This document shows positions 54,649 to 62,778 of a stretch of 64,000 bases of DNA, in pieces (the first letter of the stretch is position 1; each line of letters opens with the position of its first letter). Position numbers and translations under genes: made by a program. Source of the DNA: Janthinobacterium sp. GW456P (GTDB lineage: Bacteria; Pseudomonadota; Gammaproteobacteria; Burkholderiales; Burkholderiaceae_D); NCBI RefSeq assembly GCF_002127655.1, contig NZ_NEHB01000034.1:1-64000 (forward strand), written 5' to 3'. The notes beneath the pieces are model-generated. The model made no database searches. It saw only the letters and a program-made list of their open reading frames with translations, and was not told where the DNA came from.

Positions 54649-54666
54649 ATTTGGAACTGTTAGCCC

Positions 54667-55788
54667 ATGACTATTGCTTCTCAACGCTACCTCGCCCTCG
54701 ACGTCCTGCGCGGCCTGACCGTCGCCCTGATGATCGTCGTCAATACCCCTGGCGACTGGGGCAGCGTGTACGCGCCATTCCTGCATGCCGAATGGCATGG
54801 ATTTACCCTCACGGACCTGGTCTTTCCCAGCTTTTTGTTTGTCGTCGGCAATGCGCTGGCCTTTGCGCTGGGCAAGTATGAACACCTGGGACACGGCGCC
54901 GTGCTGGCCAGGCTGTGCAAGCGTAGCGCGCTGATCTTCTTGCTCGGCTTCCTGCTGTACTGGTTTCCCTTCTTCAAGATCGACGGCGCGGGCCAGTTCG
55001 CCTGGTCGCCGCTGTCGCACACGCGCATTCCCGGCGTGCTGCAGCGCATCGCCGTGTGTTATCTGGCCGCCGCCCTGATCCTGCATTACGGGAAGACACG
55101 CGGCGCGCTGGTCTTCAGCGCCTGCGCCTTGCTCGGCTACTGGGCCATCCTGGCATGCTTTGGCGACTACAGCCTGCACGGCAACGCGCCGGCCAGGCTC
55201 GATCTGATCTTGCTGGGCGACAGCCATTTGTACCACGGCGAAGGCATCGCCTTCGACCCGGAAGGCATCCTTGGCACCTTGCCGTCCGTCGTCAATGTGA
55301 TTGCCGGCTACCTGGCGGGCAGCTTCGTGCGTCAGGCAGCGCCGGCACGGTTGCGCTCCAGCCTGGTTCAACTGGCCGTGGCCGGCGTCATCTGCGTGGC
55401 CGTGGCCCTGTGCTGGAATGAAGTGTTTCCGATCAATAAGAAGTTGTGGACCAGTTCTTATGTGATGCTCGGTATCGGCCTGGACTTGTTGCTGCTGGCG
55501 TTGCTGATGTTCATCATCGACGTGCGCAAGAGCACGGGCTGGACGTATTTTTTTGAAGTCTTCGGCAAGAATACCTTGTTCATCTACCTGGTGTCGGAAG
55601 TGCTGGTGATCATCGCGTTTACCGTGCGCATCGGCGGCGGCAACCTGTACCAGTGGCTGTACCAGCACTGGTTTACGGGCTGGGCGCCGGCGCGCGTGGG
55701 CTCCCTGCTGTTTGCCGTCAGCTTCATGCTGCTGTGCTGGCTGATCGCCTACGGCATGGACAAGCGCAAGATCTACATCAAGGTCTAG
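54667..55788 (+). CDS. NagX-like transmembrane acyltransferase family protein (DUF5009)
   Basis: 373 residues with about ten transmembrane helices. The first, ALDVLRGLTVALMIVVNTPGDWG, plus LTDLVFPSFLFVVGNALAFAL, is the DUF5009/heparan-alpha-glucosaminide-N-acetyltransferase-like signature. NagX proteins accompany GlcNAc catabolism genes in Xanthomonas and marine gammaproteobacteria, and an inner-membrane role in amino-sugar handling is inferred. It is convergent with a second DUF5009-like gene, the stop codons overlapping by two bases (TAG shared at 55785-55788). Confidence 0.85.
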   Translation: MTIASQRYLALDVLRGLTVALMIVVNTPGDWGSVYAPFLHAEWHGFTLTDLVFPSFLFVVGNALAFALGKYEHLGHGAVLARLCKRSALIFLLGFLLYWFPFFKIDGAGQFAWSPLSHTRIPGVLQRIAVCYLAAALILHYGKTRGALVFSACALLGYWAILACFGDYSLHGNAPARLDLILLGDSHLYHGEGIAFDPEGILGTLPSVVNVIAGYLAGSFVRQAAPARLRSSLVQLAVAGVICVAVALCWNEVFPINKKLWTSSYVMLGIGLDLLLLALLMFIIDVRKSTGWTYFFEVFGKNTLFIYLVSEVLVIIAFTVRIGGGNLYQWLYQHWFTGWAPARVGSLLFAVSFMLLCWLIAYGMDKRKIYIKV

Positions 55789-56984
55789 AACTTCAGCTTC
55801 AGGCCGTACCGGGTGGCCAGGGCGGTAAAGCCCAGCATCAGGGCGGTGACGGCAGCGGCATTCCACAGGCCGGCCGCGCCGCCCGTTTCCCAGTACGGCC
55901 ACCAGAAGCGCGGCAGGTGCAGTACGGCCGCCAGCTGCTGCCACAGGTCGGGCACGATGTAGGCGAACAGGGCATTGGTGCCAGCCGGCAAGAGCACCAA
56001 GGCCCAGGCGCGCCAGCGCCACACGTCGACGACGATGTAAAACATCAGGAACAGGGCCAGGATGAGAGCGCTGCACACGAGTGTGTAGGATTCCGTCGCC
56101 GCGATCTTGTTGATGTGGTGATACGGCCGCAGCAGCAGGCCGGCGGCCAGCAGGCCCAGCGCGAACCAGGCCATGAAGCGGATGCGCTGCCCATGGCTCA
56201 GGGCGGCGCCGCGCAGGAACAGCTGGCCCACCAGGGTGCCGGCCAGTACATTGGCCGCCGTCGACCCAAGCACTTGCGGCACGTTGACGAAGGCGTTGAT
56301 GCCTGCAGGCAGGAAATCGAGGCTGCCCGCCGTGCCGCCCATGTACAGCACGAGCAGCAGGGCGAACATGCCCATCAGCGCCGTGCCGCTGCCCCGGCAC
56401 GCCAGGTACAGCAGGCTGCACAGCAGGTAGGACCAGCCTATCATGCCGAGGATGCCCCACCACGATGGCTGCAGCCAGGCGCTGGAAAATTCGCTGTTCA
56501 GTTCTCCGCGGAAGGTCGCCAGCAGGAACAGCATCAGCGCGCCGCCCGCCGCCAGCTCCACTTTGCCCGCGCCCTGGCGCCACAGCAGGATCATGGCCAC
56601 GTAAAACAGCAGGAAATACAGGGCGTGCGACAGCGGCGCCGTCTGCGCATCGTAGCGGTAGGCATTGGCCAGCACCACGCCGGCCAGCATCAGGCTGGCG
56701 GAGCGCCACAGCAGGCGTCCCAGCAGGGCGGGCGTGACGCGGCCGCAATGGCGCTGCAAGGCCAGCGGTATGGCCATGCCTACCATGAACAGGAAGCCGG
56801 GAAAGACCAGGTCGGGCAAGGTGATGCCGTCGGCGCGCGGCCCCGCATGTTCGAGCCACCAGGCGATGCCGGGCATGCCGGCCAGATAGTTGACCCAGAT
56901 CATGACGACGATCACGCAGCCGCGGAAGGCATCCAGGCTGGTCAATCGTTCAGGTGCAGGTGCAGGTGCGGTGGCTGGCGGCAT
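55785..56984 (-). CDS. Second NagX/DUF5009-type membrane protein
   Basis: 399 residues from ATG 56984. This start is supported because a terminator for the upstream gene ends only about 18 bp before it; a longer N-terminus would run through that hairpin. About ten transmembrane helices. The first, TSLDAFRGCVIVVMIWVNYLAGMPG, and ITLPDLVFPGFLFMVGMAIPLAL give the family signature. It is a distant relative of the convergent NagX-like protein. No ribosome-binding site is evident. Function unproven. Confidence 0.8.
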   Translation of the reverse strand: MPPATAPAPAPERLTSLDAFRGCVIVVMIWVNYLAGMPGIAWWLEHAGPRADGITLPDLVFPGFLFMVGMAIPLALQRHCGRVTPALLGRLLWRSASLMLAGVVLANAYRYDAQTAPLSHALYFLLFYVAMILLWRQGAGKVELAAGGALMLFLLATFRGELNSEFSSAWLQPSWWGILGMIGWSYLLCSLLYLACRGSGTALMGMFALLLVLYMGGTAGSLDFLPAGINAFVNVPQVLGSTAANVLAGTLVGQLFLRGAALSHGQRIRFMAWFALGLLAAGLLLRPYHHINKIAATESYTLVCSALILALFLMFYIVVDVWRWRAWALVLLPAGTNALFAYIVPDLWQQLAAVLHLPRFWWPYWETGGAAGLWNAAAVTALMLGFTALATRYGLKLKF

Positions 56985-57002
56985 GGAGGAATGAAAAAGG
57001 TC

Positions 57003-57038
57003 GAAAAAAAAGCAGCCCCGGCGTGAGCCGGGAACTGC
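57003..57038 (-). terminator. Terminator of the TPR gene, immediately upstream of the DUF5009 gene
   Basis: Reading leftward, GCAGTTCCCGGC-TCAC-GCCGGGGCTGC is followed by eight T (57011-57004). The next leftward start codon is at 56984. Confidence 0.85.
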
Positions 57039-57064
57039 CTTGCGCATGCTGGCGGGAACGGGAA

Positions 57065-58381
57065 TTACTGTGCCGCTGCTGCCGGTGCCGCCGCTGCCGT
57101 GGCAGGACGGTTCAGCCACAGGATCCAGTAGCGGGCCAGGTCGCCCACGCCGTCGCCGCCCTTGACGGTTTCCAGGACCTTGATGGCGTCATCTTTCTTA
57201 CCGGCCATGGCGTAGGAATAACCGAGGCGCAGCTTGGCGTCTTCAGGACGCTTCAGGCCGCCCTTGGCGATGCCTTTCTGGATCAGGTCGATACCTTTGT
57301 CGAACTGGTCCATCGTCACGAAGGCGTAGCCGAGGTTGATCAAGCCCGTGCCATCCTTGCTCTTCATGGCCGACGCTTCGCCGCTGGCGATGTTTTTCGC
57401 ATCGTCGGCGGCAGCCTTGTTGGCCTGGTCGCGCAGTTTCTTGTGCTTGGCGGCATTTGCGCCCGTGCCCAGCACGCCTTTGGCAAAGCCGGCGTCGAGG
57501 ACTTTTTTCGCTTCCGTCGGGAAGGCATTCTGCAAGGCAATTTCAGCCATGTCGCTATAGTCTTGCGGCGGCATGGTGCCCACGGCCTTGAATTGCAGGC
57601 GCAGCACGTCGAGCGCGAAGCGGTCGGAATAGCCGGCCTTGCCTTGCGTGCGGCTCAGCAAATCGCTCCAGTAGTCATCCGACGGGTAGTAGCGCACCAG
57701 GTTTTCCATGGCGACCAGGTAGGTGGCCGGGTCCTTGCTTTTCGAACCCGTGTTGGCCAGCAATTGCAGTTCTTCGATGGTCGGCGTCTTGCCCGCTTGC
57801 TGCTTGGCCGTCAGGTCGGCCATCAGTTCCTGTTTCGCGCGCGCGAAATCATTGCTGAAGTAGTAGGCGCGGATGATGTACTGGCGCACGCCCGCGACGT
57901 CACCTGTTTCCGTCTGGTAGCGGGTGAACCATTTGATGGCGTTCGGATAATCCTTGGCGTTGTAGTGGTAGTTGGCCAGTGCCTGGATGAAGTCGCCCTG
58001 GGCTTTCTTGTCCAGCTTGCCAGATTCGATGACCGCTTCGAGTGCCGTCATGGCCATCGAGGCATTGTTGGTGGTCGAGGCCAGCGCCACGCGCAGGCGG
58101 TTCAGCACGAACGTTTCATACGGCGTCAGGGCGGGAATGGCGGCGGCCTGGTCGATGCGGCTTTGCACGTCGGCGTAGTTCTTCGCATCCATCGACGCTT
58201 TCACGGCGGTCGGATCGAGCAGCTTGAACACTTCAGGGCGCACCGTGTCGGCAGGGGCGGTGGCGGGCGCACCGGCGGCAGCGGCCGGCTTGGCATCCTG
58301 CGCGTGCGACAGGGCTGGCAGGACATTGAGGCCGATGGCGGCCAGGAGCAAGCTAAGACGGGCAAGACGGAATTGGGACAT
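57065..58381 (-). CDS. TPR-like periplasmic or exported protein
   Basis: 438 residues. The signal peptide is MSQFRLARLSLLLAAIGLNVLPALSHA. The rest is helical repeats of TPR/Sel1 character (DFIQALANYHYNAKDYPNAIKWFTRY; LINLGYAFVTMDQFDKGIDLIQKGI; LRLGYSYAMAGKKDDAIKVLETV). The tail is Ala-rich. It presumably acts as a periplasmic scaffold; partner unknown. The gene has its own terminator and separates the ABC importer operon from the NagX-like genes. Confidence 0.82.
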   Translation of the reverse strand: MSQFRLARLSLLLAAIGLNVLPALSHAQDAKPAAAAGAPATAPADTVRPEVFKLLDPTAVKASMDAKNYADVQSRIDQAAAIPALTPYETFVLNRLRVALASTTNNASMAMTALEAVIESGKLDKKAQGDFIQALANYHYNAKDYPNAIKWFTRYQTETGDVAGVRQYIIRAYYFSNDFARAKQELMADLTAKQQAGKTPTIEELQLLANTGSKSKDPATYLVAMENLVRYYPSDDYWSDLLSRTQGKAGYSDRFALDVLRLQFKAVGTMPPQDYSDMAEIALQNAFPTEAKKVLDAGFAKGVLGTGANAAKHKKLRDQANKAAADDAKNIASGEASAMKSKDGTGLINLGYAFVTMDQFDKGIDLIQKGIAKGGLKRPEDAKLRLGYSYAMAGKKDDAIKVLETVKGGDGVGDLARYWILWLNRPATAAAAPAAAAQ

Positions 58382-58540
58382 GGGTTATCCTTCAATCAAT
58401 AACAAAAATACGCTCCGGTACTGGTTGCCGCAACAGGGTGCGGCGGCATTTGCCGGGGGCAGGGAATCTAAAAAAACACGTATTCTGCCATCCTGACCGC
58501 ACAAGTCAAAGGGCGGCAGCATGGTAAACAACGGCTATTG

Positions 58541-59674
58541 TCACATAAACGGCTGGGCTGGAGCGTCAACCGTGCGCGCCAGGGCTTGCCCTTTTGCATC
58601 GAACAGCAGGCAGCGCTGTGGCGGCAGATGCAGGCGCATGGCGTCGCCCGCCTGGCGCAAGCCTGCCTCGGCTGGCAGCTTAATGGCCAGCATCTCGGTC
58701 ACGCCACGCATGCTGGCGTAAACGATGGCCACGTCGCCTAGATATTCGACATGGCTGACGGTGGCGTCGACGACGTTGTTGTTCGCCGTTGCCCCGTCCT
58801 GCAAGCTGACATGCTCGGCCCGCACACCCAGGGTGAGCTGGTCGCCCGGCGCCACGCTTCCGCCCTGCGCGTCGATGTCGATGACGGCGCCGCCGGGCAG
58901 GCGCACGGCCACCGAGCCGGGGCCCCAGGCGACGGCCTCGCAAGCGATAAAGTTCATCTTTGGCGCGCCCAGGAAGCCGGCCACGAACAGGTTGCCGGGA
59001 TTGTTATACAGTTCGTGCGGACTGCCCACCTGCTCGATGCGCCCGCCGTTGAAGACGACGATGCGCTCGCCCAGGGTCATCGCTTCGACCTGGTCGTGCG
59101 TGACGTAGATCATGGTGGTTTTCAGTTCCTGGTGCAGGCGCGAGATTTCCACGCGCATCTGCACGCGCAGCGAGGCGTCGAGGTTCGACAGCGGTTCATC
59201 GAACAGGAAGACCTTGGGTTTGCGCACGATGGCGCGGCCGATGGCTACGCGCTGGCGCTGGCCGCCCGACAGGTCCTTCGGCTTGCGTTTCAACAGTGGC
59301 GTGATCTGCAGGATGTCGGCCGCGCGCTCGACTGCGGCGCGCACCTCGGCCTTTTTATGTCCGGCCAGGGAGAGGGCGAAGGCCATGTTCTCAAACACCG
59401 TCATGTGCGGATACAGGGCGTAGCTCTGGAAGACCATAGCCAGGCCCCGCTCGGCCGGCGCGATATCGTTGGCCAGCCGGCCGCCGATATGCAGCTCGCC
59501 ATCCGTGATGTCTTCCAGCCCGGCGATCATGCGCAGCAGCGTCGATTTGCCGCAACCGGACGGCCCCACGAAGACGACGAATTCGCCGTCGCCGATATCG
59601 AGGTCGATGCCGTGGATGACCGGGTGTTTGTCGTCGTACCGCTTGACGATATTCTTTAACGCGATATGTGCCAT
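58541..59674 (-). CDS. ugpC: ABC transporter ATP-binding protein, UgpC/MalK type
   Basis: 377 residues. Walker A GPSGCGKST, Q-loop, signature LSGGQRQRVAIGRA, Walker B VFLFDEPLSNLD and switch His (YVTHDQVEAM) are all present. The C-terminal TOBE/regulatory domain (about 240-375) is of the MalK/UgpC type, whose ATPases energise carbohydrate and glycerol-phosphate importers. It serves the permeases encoded upstream on the same strand. The AmpG-like gene sits 14 bp before it in the operon. No terminator is evident after the stop. The name follows family annotation; the true substrate is probably a sugar. Confidence 0.9.
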   Translation of the reverse strand: MAHIALKNIVKRYDDKHPVIHGIDLDIGDGEFVVFVGPSGCGKSTLLRMIAGLEDITDGELHIGGRLANDIAPAERGLAMVFQSYALYPHMTVFENMAFALSLAGHKKAEVRAAVERAADILQITPLLKRKPKDLSGGQRQRVAIGRAIVRKPKVFLFDEPLSNLDASLRVQMRVEISRLHQELKTTMIYVTHDQVEAMTLGERIVVFNGGRIEQVGSPHELYNNPGNLFVAGFLGAPKMNFIACEAVAWGPGSVAVRLPGGAVIDIDAQGGSVAPGDQLTLGVRAEHVSLQDGATANNNVVDATVSHVEYLGDVAIVYASMRGVTEMLAIKLPAEAGLRQAGDAMRLHLPPQRCLLFDAKGQALARTVDAPAQPFM

Positions 59675-59688
59675 GTCGTGCTTCTATC

Positions 59689-61017
59689 CTAGCTTGCGCT
59701 GGCCGGTGCGGACGTGGCGCCGGCATCAGTTGGGTCGGAGGTATCCTTAGGGCCGATGCGCATGAAGCGCGACAGGATCAATACGGGCACGGCCGATACC
59801 AGCACCCACAGGAAAAAGGTCTTGTAGCCGAGCGCCGTCTGGATGTCGCCGCTGATCATCTTGAACAGCACGAAGCCCAGCTGCATCACGCCGGTGGCGA
59901 ACGCATAATGGGCCGTCTGGTATTTGCCGACGGAGACCACCTGCATCATGAACAGGATCAGGCCGACGAAGCCGAAGCCGTAGCCGAACATCTCCACGCT
60001 GAGCGCGGCCGTGATCAGGGTCAGGTCGGTCGGCATGCTGTGGCTCAGGTAGTAGAACACCAGGTTGGGCAAGTTCATGGCCAGGATCAGGAAGAACATG
60101 GCGCGCTTGAGGCCCAGCCACGACGTGAAATAGCCGCCGCCGATGCTGCCCAGCAAAAAGGCCACGGTGCCGGCCGTGCCGTACACGGCGCCCACTTCCG
60201 TCGTCGACAGGCCCAGGCCGCCCAGTTCGCGCGCTTCGCGCAGGAACAGCGGGCCGATGGTCTGCACTTGCGCCTCGCCCGCGCGGAACAGGATGATGAA
60301 GGCGATCATGCCCCAGATGCCCGGTTTTTTCAGGAAGTCCACCAGCACGTCCCACAAGGTGCGGCTGATGCCGGCCACGCTCTTGTCGGCCACGGCCACG
60401 TTGCGCACCTGCGGCAGCGCCCACAGGTGGTAGGCGGCCAGCGACAGCATCATGGCGCCGATGATCAGGAAGATGACCGACCAGGCGGGCTGGATGCCGA
60501 TTTTTTTCTCCAGGTAGCCGGCCAGGATTACCAGGCCGCCCAGCGAGATGAATTTGCCGGCGTTGAAGAAGGCGCCTTGCCAGCCCGCGTAGGCGGCCTG
60601 CTGCTTGTCCGACAGGCTGGCGATGTACAGGCCGTCGCAGACGATGTCGTGCGTGGACGAGGCCAGCGCGGCGACGAACAGCACGGCGATGCAGGCGGCA
60701 AACCACAGCGGCGTCTGCAGTGCCAGCGCGATCAGGCCCAGGCTCAGGCCACCTGCGAACTGGAACAGCACCACCATGGTCTTCTTGCTCGACGCCAGTT
60801 CCAGGAAAGGGCTCCACAGCGACTTGAAGACCCAGGCAAAGCCGATCAGGCCCGTCCAGCGGGCGATCTGGTCGTTCGGCACGCCCATGCTCTTGAACAT
60901 CAGGCCGGCCACCAGGGCGACCGCGTAGAACGGCAGGCCCTGGGCGAAGTACAAGGTGGGCACCCAGGTGATCGGGCTGCGTACTTTCTTGCTGATGCTG
61001 ATGCGCTTGTCGTGCAT
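59689..61017 (-). CDS. AmpG-like MFS transporter within the ABC operon
   Basis: 442 residues from ATG 61017, chosen because AAGGAAG is five bases upstream. ATG 61047, overlapping the permease stop, is an alternative. About 12 transmembrane helices. The N-terminal WVPTLYFAQGLPFYAVALVAGLMFKSMGVPNDQIARWTGL resembles AmpG, the muropeptide (GlcNAc-anhydroMurNAc) permease. The tail is Asp/Ala/Ser-rich. Its location between ABC permeases and the ATPase is unusual and suggests a shared amino-sugar or oligosaccharide pathway (inference). Confidence 0.82.
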   Translation of the reverse strand: MHDKRISISKKVRSPITWVPTLYFAQGLPFYAVALVAGLMFKSMGVPNDQIARWTGLIGFAWVFKSLWSPFLELASSKKTMVVLFQFAGGLSLGLIALALQTPLWFAACIAVLFVAALASSTHDIVCDGLYIASLSDKQQAAYAGWQGAFFNAGKFISLGGLVILAGYLEKKIGIQPAWSVIFLIIGAMMLSLAAYHLWALPQVRNVAVADKSVAGISRTLWDVLVDFLKKPGIWGMIAFIILFRAGEAQVQTIGPLFLREARELGGLGLSTTEVGAVYGTAGTVAFLLGSIGGGYFTSWLGLKRAMFFLILAMNLPNLVFYYLSHSMPTDLTLITAALSVEMFGYGFGFVGLILFMMQVVSVGKYQTAHYAFATGVMQLGFVLFKMISGDIQTALGYKTFFLWVLVSAVPVLILSRFMRIGPKDTSDPTDAGATSAPASAS

Positions 61018-61043
61018 GGAGGCTTCCTTATCGAGAGACGTTT

Positions 61044-61886
61044 TCATTTGACTGCGCCGTCCATGCCGCGCATGAAGAAGCGTTGGGTAAACAGGAAGGC
61101 GAGCAGGGTCGGCACGATGGTGATCAGGGTGCCGGCGGCGATCACGCGCGTGCTGCTGCCGAAGGTGCCGCGCAAATACAGCACGCCCACCGACAGGGGG
61201 AATTCATCGGGTTTACTCATGACGATGGAGGGCCAGATGTATTCATTCCACGATTCGACGGCCGTCAGGATGCCGACGGTGGCCAGCCATGGCGTGATCA
61301 GCGGCAGCATGATGCGGCTGAAGATGACCCACTCGGACGCGCCATCGACGCGCGCCGCGTCGATCAGGTCTTGCGGCACTTCCTCGAACGCCTGCTTGAG
61401 CAGCAAGATCGCCACGGCCGTCACCACGTTGGGCAGGATCACGCCCGTGTAGGTGTCGACCAGGCTCATTTGCGTGATGGTGATGAAGTTGACGAGGAAG
61501 TTGACCTCGGACGGCAGCACCAGGGTGGCCAGGATCAGGCCGAACACGAGTTTGCGGCCACGGAATTTCAGGCGCGCCAGCGGATACGCGGCCAGTGCAC
61601 ACAGCAGCAGTTTCCAGAACACGGTAAACACGGCGATCAGCACGGAGTTCTTGAAGAACGACCAGATCGGAATCGCATCGAACACGGCGATGAAGTTCTC
61701 GAACGACGGCGCCTGCGGCCAGAAGGTGGGCGGGAAGGCGAAGATATTGCCTTCCGTGGAGATCGCCGTCACCAGCGTCCACCAGAACGGGAAGACGCAG
61801 ACGACGGCGATCGCGCACAGCACGGCATAGTGGCCCAGTATGTGCAGGCGGGTTTTCAGGGGGCGGGAACGGGTTGTCATGGTCAT
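61044..61886 (-). CDS. Carbohydrate ABC transporter permease (MalG/UgpE type)
   Basis: 280 residues with about six transmembrane helices. The EAA loop is in APLITPWLATVGILTAVESWNEYIWPSIVMS and the preceding PQDLIDAARVDGASEWVIFSRIMLPLI. The N-terminus is MTMTTRSRPLKTRLHILGHY. It forms the membrane channel with the other permease, 7 bp upstream. The stop overlaps a possible start of the MFS gene. Confidence 0.92.
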   Translation of the reverse strand: MTMTTRSRPLKTRLHILGHYAVLCAIAVVCVFPFWWTLVTAISTEGNIFAFPPTFWPQAPSFENFIAVFDAIPIWSFFKNSVLIAVFTVFWKLLLCALAAYPLARLKFRGRKLVFGLILATLVLPSEVNFLVNFITITQMSLVDTYTGVILPNVVTAVAILLLKQAFEEVPQDLIDAARVDGASEWVIFSRIMLPLITPWLATVGILTAVESWNEYIWPSIVMSKPDEFPLSVGVLYLRGTFGSSTRVIAAGTLITIVPTLLAFLFTQRFFMRGMDGAVK

Positions 61887-61893
61887 TCCCTTT

Positions 61894-62763
61894 TCAGCGG
61901 TGCTTCGGTTTCAGATAGCGCAGGCACAGCAGGGCGATGGCTATGCAGAACAGCGAGACGACGAAGCTGGCCGCCAGCGCGCGCGGCAGTTTCAGGTGCT
62001 TCAAGCCCTGGTCGTAGGCGTAGTACAGCGCCGTGAAGGTCGAATTCATCGGGCCGCCCTGCGTCAGCACGTCGACTTCCTGATACGCCTTCAGGGCGGC
62101 CAGCACGGACAGGATGGAGCACAGCATGATGGTCGGGCGCAGCATCGGCACGGTGATCTTCCAGAAGCGCTGCCAGCGGCTGGCGCCATCGAGCATGGCC
62201 GCTTCCTGCATGTCCGACGGGATAGCCTGCAGCGCCGCCAGGTACATCACCATGTACCAGCCCAGGCCGCGCCACAGGGTGACGAACATCACGGCAAACA
62301 GGGCCAGGCTGTCGTTCGACAGCCAGCCCACGGGCGCGTTCACCAGTTTCAAGGTCATCATCACGTAATTGAGCGCGCCCTGTTCGTGGAACATGAAGCC
62401 CCACATGATGCCGACCACGGACACGGTGGTGACCACGGGCACGTAGAAAGCGGCGCGGAACAAACGGATGCCGGGCAGGCGGTTGTTCACCAATACGGCG
62501 AGGGTGATGGCGCCCACCTGCACGAAGGGCACCATCAGCAAAAACATCAGCGAATTCTTCAGGCCCGAGACGAACATCTCGTTGTTGAAGATGTAGCGGA
62601 AGTTATCGAGGCCGACGAAGCGCGTCTCGCGTATCAGGCTGTAGTCGGTGAAGGCCAGCACGGAGCCATAGCCGACGGGCCAGAAGGAAAAGGCGGCCAG
62701 CAGCAGCAGGGCCGGAGTGAGGAACAGCCAGGCTTGCACGGTATGGCGGTGGGCGAGTTTCAT
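61894..62763 (-). CDS. Sugar ABC transporter permease (MalF/UgpA type)
   Basis: 289 residues, about six transmembrane helices. The EAA motif is in AIPSDMQEAAMLDGASRWQRFWKITVPMLRP. The N-terminus MKLAHRHTVQAWLFLTPALLLLAAFSFWPVGY is typical of this subfamily. It pairs with the MalG-type permease and lies 15 bp after the binding-protein stop. Confidence 0.92.
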   Translation of the reverse strand: MKLAHRHTVQAWLFLTPALLLLAAFSFWPVGYGSVLAFTDYSLIRETRFVGLDNFRYIFNNEMFVSGLKNSLMFLLMVPFVQVGAITLAVLVNNRLPGIRLFRAAFYVPVVTTVSVVGIMWGFMFHEQGALNYVMMTLKLVNAPVGWLSNDSLALFAVMFVTLWRGLGWYMVMYLAALQAIPSDMQEAAMLDGASRWQRFWKITVPMLRPTIMLCSILSVLAALKAYQEVDVLTQGGPMNSTFTALYYAYDQGLKHLKLPRALAASFVVSLFCIAIALLCLRYLKPKHR

Positions 62764-62778
62764 GGTGTCCTTGTTGCC

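Noticed and set aside
54514-56859. 781-codon leftward frame across the NagX-like region
   Set aside because: It covers two well-supported genes in other frames, is Arg/Ala/Gly-rich, and has no recognisable motif.
59668-61452. 594-codon rightward frame opposite the AmpG-like and permease genes
   Set aside because: His/Gln/Ala-rich antisense frame with no start site or domain.
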